In this document: positions 22,094-25,598 of the stretch, one piece after another
Position numbering within the stretch: position 1 is the first letter of the stretch
How the letters are laid out: each line of letters begins with the position of its first letter
Assembly (NCBI GenBank): GCA_964528155.1
Contig: CAZGRL010000052.1
Span: forward strand, 1 to 25,598
From: G001797105 sp964528155
GTDB taxonomy: Bacteria; Chloroflexota; Anaerolineae; Anaerolineales; E44-bin32
DNA: 25,598 bases
Direction: 5' to 3'
Program-made: the position numbers and the translations under genes
The notes under the pieces: generated by a model
What the model was told of the DNA's origin: nothing
The model's input: only the letters and a program-made list of their open reading frames with translations
Databases searched by the model: none

Positions 22094-23083
22094 ATGCAAC
22101 TGAGACTCCTCTCCGCTGACGATGTAGCTCGAGCGCTGCCGATGAGCCTGGCAATCGACGGCGTAAGAGAAGCATTCGCTCAGTTCTCGACGGGCCGGGT
22201 AGATCTGCCCTTGCGCACTCGCATCGACATCCCCGAAGTCCAGGGTTCGGCGCTGTTCATGCCGGCCTACCTTGCGAGCAGCGGCGATCTGGCGGTGAAG
22301 ATCGTCACGGTCTTCCCGCGCAACCCCGCCCGGGGCATCCCGACCATCGCCGCCGTCGTCATCGTGCTCGATGCCCAGTCCGGCCGGCCGGTTGCGCTGC
22401 TCGAAGGCGCTTCCCTGACGGCGATCCGCACTGGCGCCGCCTCGGGTGCGGCGACAGCTGTGCTCGCCAGGCAGGACTCGAAGCGTGTCGCCATCTTCGG
22501 CAGTGGCGCCCAGGCGCGCACCCAACTTGAAGCCGTGTGTACCGTGCGGGCCATCGACCATGCGCGCATCTTCAGCCTGGATCCAAGAACGGCAAACGAG
22601 ATGGCCGGCGACATGGCCGGGCGCGCACCGATCCCGTCCGACGTGACGGTCGCCGCTTCGCCGGACGAAGCCATCGCCGACGCCGACATTATCTGCACCG
22701 CCACGACCTCCGAGACGCCCGTGTTCGACGGCGCCGGGCTCAAGCCCGGAACTCACATCAACGCCATCGGTTCGTACACGCCTGCCATGCAGGAGATTGA
22801 TGTGACCACGATCCAGAAGGCGCTCGTCGTCGTCGATTCAAAGGAAGCCGTCCTGGCCGAAACCGGCGACCTGCTCGTCCCGATCGGCCGTGGCGAGATC
22901 ACCGCCGACGTCATCTACGCCGAGCTCGGCCAGATCATCAATCGAGACCGGCCCGGCCGGACGAGCCCGGAGCAGATCACCTTCTTCAAATCGGTCGGCC
23001 TGGCGGTGCAGGACGCCGTCGCCGCCGGCCGCGCCCTCGACCGCGCCAAGGCGCTCGGGCTGGGCCAAACCCTCAGCGTGTGA
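22094..23083 (+). CDS. Ornithine cyclodeaminase/mu-crystallin-family dehydrogenase
   Basis: NAD(P)-dependent enzyme of 329 residues. The family includes ornithine cyclodeaminase, alanine dehydrogenase and ketimine/1-pyrroline-2-carboxylate reductases. The N-terminal substrate domain has K69 in LAVKIVTVFP and R112 in EGASLTAIRTGAASGAATAVLA. The Rossmann fold starts at VAIFGSGAQARTQ (132-144). DADIICTATTSETPVF and the closing FFKSVGLAVQDAVAAG are characteristic. AGGA seven bases before the ATG supports the start. It is followed after 18 bases by a DAO-family oxidoreductase. Together they may interconvert an amino acid and its imino or keto form. Which family member it is cannot be read from sequence alone. 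Confidence 0.93.
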   Translation: MQLRLLSADDVARALPMSLAIDGVREAFAQFSTGRVDLPLRTRIDIPEVQGSALFMPAYLASSGDLAVKIVTVFPRNPARGIPTIAAVVIVLDAQSGRPVALLEGASLTAIRTGAASGAATAVLARQDSKRVAIFGSGAQARTQLEAVCTVRAIDHARIFSLDPRTANEMAGDMAGRAPIPSDVTVAASPDEAIADADIICTATTSETPVFDGAGLKPGTHINAIGSYTPAMQEIDVTTIQKALVVVDSKEAVLAETGDLLVPIGRGEITADVIYAELGQIINRDRPGRTSPEQITFFKSVGLAVQDAVAAGRALDRAKALGLGQTLSV

Positions 23084-23101
23084 ATTCCCTTTGAAGCGGG
23101 A

Positions 23102-24319
23102 GTGATTCGGGCCTCCCCTTTGCCATGCCCCGAACATGGCTCTCCTCAGCGAGGCACTTTGACCGGAGAATATCCTGAGACAGCTTCGATCGTCGTCATC
23201 GGTGGCGGCGTCATGGGCGCCAGTTGCGCCTATCATCTGGCGCTGGCCGGCGCCCGGGATGTCGTCTTGCTCGAGCGCGAGGATTACTTCGGCCAGGGAG
23301 CGACCGGCCGCTGCGCCGGGGGCGTGCGCTATCAGTTTGCCACTGAGGTCAATGTCCGTCTGTCGATCGCCAGCCTGGGGATGATCGAGCGATTCAAAGA
23401 AGAGACCGGGCAGGATCCGTCGTACCGTCAGTGTGGATACCTGTTCGTGCTGACCAACCCCGATGACGTCCCCGCATTCGAGGCAAACGTTGCCATGCAG
23501 CGTCGGCTGGGTGTGGACGTTGAATGGATGAGCGGCGACGAAGTCCGTCGTCGAGTCCCTGTCATGCGTTTCGACGACGCTCTCGCCGGCACGTACCACG
23601 CCAAGGACGGGCTGGCCGATCCCAATAGCATCGTGATGGGCTACATCGACGCCGCCAAACGCCTCGGCGTGAAGGCCATGACCGGTGTCGAAGTCTCCGG
23701 ATTTCGACTGAAGGATGGCCGTATTGCCGCCGTCGAGACCAGTGCCGGGACGATCAACTGCGACCAGGTGATCAACGCCGCCGGTCCCTGGGCTGGCCTG
23801 GTCGCCAGGATGGCCGGCGTGGAAGTGCCCATTGTGCCGGTGCGGCGACAGATGCTGACGACCACTCCCTTGCCCAACCTGCCGCATGATTTCCCATTCG
23901 TCATCGACTTCGCCCAGTCGCTTTACTTCCACCGCGAAGGAGAAGGCATCCTGACCGGAATGTCGAACCCGGCCGAGGATCCGGGGTTCGATCAGTCGAT
24001 CGACGCCGAGTGGGAGATCGTTGCGATCCAGGCAGCCGCCGAGCGATTGCCGATGCTGGAAAACGCCGGGCGGCTTTCGCACTGGGCCGGGCTGTACGAG
24101 GTCACGCGCGACGCGCACCCGATTTTCGGCCGCACTCCGGTAGAGGGCTTGTGGATCGTCGCCGGCTTCTCCGGACACGGATTCATGCACGGACCGATCT
24201 CGGGCAAGTTGATGGCCGAGTTCGTCCTTCAGGGGGAAAGCAAGACAGTCGATGTGTCGCAGCTCGACCTCGCCCGCTTCGCCGAAGGCCGCTTGATTCG
24301 CGAGTACAACGTTGTCTGA
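23102..24319 (+). CDS. FAD-dependent oxidoreductase, DAO family (sarcosine oxidase beta/glycine oxidase-like)
   Basis: A flavoprotein of 405 residues from the GTG at 23102. A TTG at 23159, with GAGG four bases upstream, would remove the first 19 poorly conserved residues and is equally plausible. The FAD-binding beta-alpha-beta is IVVIGGGVMGASCAYHLALAG, with the glycines at 34-39. LLEREDYFGQGATGRCAGGVR follows. The middle shows AAGPWAGLVARMAGVEVPIVPVRRQ, and the C-terminal FAD motif is WAGLYEVTRDAHPIFG followed by GFSGHGFMHGP. It oxidises secondary or D-amino acids or related imino acids with transfer to oxygen or a carrier. It sits between the cyclodeaminase-family gene and cinA, which starts inside its last codons. 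Confidence 0.93.
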   Translation: MIRASPLPCPEHGSPQRGTLTGEYPETASIVVIGGGVMGASCAYHLALAGARDVVLLEREDYFGQGATGRCAGGVRYQFATEVNVRLSIASLGMIERFKEETGQDPSYRQCGYLFVLTNPDDVPAFEANVAMQRRLGVDVEWMSGDEVRRRVPVMRFDDALAGTYHAKDGLADPNSIVMGYIDAAKRLGVKAMTGVEVSGFRLKDGRIAAVETSAGTINCDQVINAAGPWAGLVARMAGVEVPIVPVRRQMLTTTPLPNLPHDFPFVIDFAQSLYFHREGEGILTGMSNPAEDPGFDQSIDAEWEIVAIQAAAERLPMLENAGRLSHWAGLYEVTRDAHPIFGRTPVEGLWIVAGFSGHGFMHGPISGKLMAEFVLQGESKTVDVSQLDLARFAEGRLIREYNVV

Positions 24320-25475
24320 TCCCGCCCGCGCCGAAATCATCGCCATCGGAACGGAACTACTGCTCGGTGAAATCGTGGACACGAACACGGCCGAGATCGC
24401 GGTTGCACTGCGCGCCATCGGCCTCGATCTATTTCGCACCACGATCGTCGGTGACAACGTCGAGCGCATCGCCGAAGCCGTCGCCGAGAGCATCGGGCGG
24501 GCGCAGGCGGTGATCACGACCGGCGGGCTGGGACCGACTGTCGACGATGCCACGCGCGAAGGCATCGCTCGCGCCGTGGGAGTGGAGACCGAGTTCCGCC
24601 CCGAGTTGTGGGAGCAGATCACCGAACGATTCCAGCGATACGGCCGAAAGCCGACGGAAAACAACCGGCGCCAGGCGCACATACCCGTCGGTGCGATCGC
24701 CATCGAAAACCCGGTCGGCACGGCCCCCTCGTTTCGCTTCGAATTGCCCGACTCGGTTGTGATTTCATTGCCCGGCGTCCCGGCCGAGATGTCGCACTTG
24801 CTCGAGCACGAAGTCGTGCCATACCTGCGCCGCCGGCTGGGATTGCACGGTGTGATCAAACGAATGGTGGTGCGCACAGCCGGCGTCGGTGAGTCGATGC
24901 TCGACGAGCGCATCGAGGATCTCGAACGGATGCACAACCCGACGTTGGGGGTGTCCGCCCATCCCGGCCGCGTCGATTTGCGGATCACCGCCAAGGCCGA
25001 CAGCGAGACCGAGGCGGATGAGATGATCTGGCGGATGCAGGCGACGCTCCAGCAACGCCTGGGGGAGTGGATCTACGGGACGGACGACGACACGCTGGAG
25101 GCGGCAACCATGTCCGCTGCTGCCGCAAAAGGAAGGCGACTAGCGGTCGTCGAGAGCGGCACCTCCGGCGCGCTGGCGGCCTCGGTCGCTCCGTTTTCAG
25201 ACTCTTTCGCCGGCGGGAAGTTGCTGGGCGGCCTGCTCACAGATGATGAGCTCGGTGCCAGCCTGGACGGGACGATGGCTGAGCTCTCGGCAGACCTCGG
25301 CCTGGCGCTTCGTCTGGAGATCGGTGAGTCGAAGCACACTTTCACCTACATCCTGCACACACCCGAAGCCGTCCTTCGCAAGACCCGATCCTATGGCGGC
25401 CCGATCGTGAACGCACCTTCGTGGGCGGTATCGATCTCCCTTGAAGCTCTCCGACGCGCGCTGAAAAAGACATAG
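24312..25475 (+). CDS. cinA: CinA-like protein with a degenerate NMN-deamidase domain
   Basis: A 387-residue protein starting at TTG (24312), overlapping the oxidoreductase stop by eight bases. Residues about 5-170 are the MoaB/MogA-like CinA domain (in characterised members a dinucleotide pyrophosphatase): GTELLLGEIVDTN (13-25), TTGGLGPTVDDATRE (69-83), NRRQAHIP (118-125) and NPVGTAPSF, where S140 replaces the usual Gly. A central KH-like linker follows (about 175-255). The C-terminal domain (about 258-387) is only about 130 residues. Its catalytic-loop equivalent is VESGTSG (280-286) where active PncC has ESCTGG, and the following segment GGLLTDDELG lacks the Tyr and Lys expected of VTYSN...K. 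Deamidase activity is therefore doubtful, while the first domain looks intact. Confidence 0.92.
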   Translation: MSDPARAEIIAIGTELLLGEIVDTNTAEIAVALRAIGLDLFRTTIVGDNVERIAEAVAESIGRAQAVITTGGLGPTVDDATREGIARAVGVETEFRPELWEQITERFQRYGRKPTENNRRQAHIPVGAIAIENPVGTAPSFRFELPDSVVISLPGVPAEMSHLLEHEVVPYLRRRLGLHGVIKRMVVRTAGVGESMLDERIEDLERMHNPTLGVSAHPGRVDLRITAKADSETEADEMIWRMQATLQQRLGEWIYGTDDDTLEAATMSAAAAKGRRLAVVESGTSGALAASVAPFSDSFAGGKLLGGLLTDDELGASLDGTMAELSADLGLALRLEIGESKHTFTYILHTPEAVLRKTRSYGGPIVNAPSWAVSISLEALRRALKKT

Positions 25476-25598
25476 CGGTCAGCGGCCAGCCTACGGCGTT
25501 CAGCGATCAGCTTTCAGCTAACAGCTCATAGCTGATAGCCAACTGGAGTTACCCCGCTTTGGTGGACAGTCTTGGACTAACCGATCAGGCTGCAAGAG
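25476..25598. repeat. AGCTGA-rich intergenic repeat at the window end
   Basis: After the cinA stop the sequence is built from repeated GTCAGC, TTCAGC and AGCTGA-like words. TCAGCTA (25514-25520) and TAGCTGA (25529-25535) form a perfect 7-bp hairpin with an eight-base loop. ATCAGCT (25506-25512) and AGCTGAT (25530-25536) offer an alternative pairing. The word content matches the arms of the 21935-22070 element, so both are probably members of one dispersed repeat family. No gene is seen in the last 60 bases. Confidence 0.6.

Noticed and set aside
22838..24994. Minus-strand open frame of 718 codons opposite the cyclodeaminase, oxidoreductase and cinA genes
   Set aside because: It spans three well-identified plus-strand genes and their junctions, and its translation is Ser/Arg/Pro-rich without family motifs. 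Such antisense frames are expected in high-GC DNA.

Overview
The window is a high-GC bacterial metagenome-type scaffold (one 10-N gap at 11738-11747) with dense, short-spaced operons and no RNA genes, phage, IS or CRISPR. Gene content suggests a Chloroflexota (Anaerolineae-like) genome. The main clues are a methylthioadenosine/SAH-deaminase-like amidohydrolase fused to a CYTH domain, an N-terminally enlarged LivM, several start codons sitting directly behind -10 boxes, and AGCTGA-rich intergenic repeats. The phylum is inferred from content; no marker gene proves it.

Left part (1-11737). A minus-strand operon runs pyrimidine-nucleoside phosphorylase, cupin, LuxR-type response regulator (2543 down to 217). 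A promoter region shared back to back drives this operon and, on the plus strand, the amidohydrolase-CYTH fusion (2667-4640). Convergent to the fusion is a full-length mutS (7289 down to 4707). Divergent from mutS is a tightly overlapping plus-strand operon: ROK sugar kinase, lipoprotein solute-binding protein of the peptide/oligosaccharide class, and two permeases (7378-11625). The ATPase genes expected for that transporter are not in view, and the scaffold gap follows 112 bases later, flanked by an inverted repeat.

Middle (11748-15741). After the gap come the first codons of a possible minus-strand gene cut by the gap, and a PiT phosphate permease (11997-12989) with a promoter and no leader. 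Two large hairpins follow in the convergent spacer. Next is a minus-strand operon, group-4 glycosyltransferase, yraN, miaA, each overlapping the next by four bases and read from a good promoter at 15769-15797.

Right part (15742-25598). A consensus-like promoter (16005-16033) and a hairpin-rich leader of about 195 bases precede a complete branched-chain/other amino-acid ABC transporter, livK-livH-livM-livG-livF, with a 13-bp perfect hairpin between livK and livH. A repeat-filled spacer then leads to an ornithine cyclodeaminase/mu-crystallin-family reductase, a DAO-family FAD oxidoreductase and a cinA with a degenerate C-terminal domain. The transporter plus the two amino-acid redox enzymes look like an uptake-and-catabolism module for an amino acid or imino acid whose identity cannot be read from sequence.

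I found no convincing new defence or mobile system. The most unusual items are the amidohydrolase-CYTH fusion, the enlarged LivM, the putative leaderless promoters, the livK leader and the degenerate CinA.
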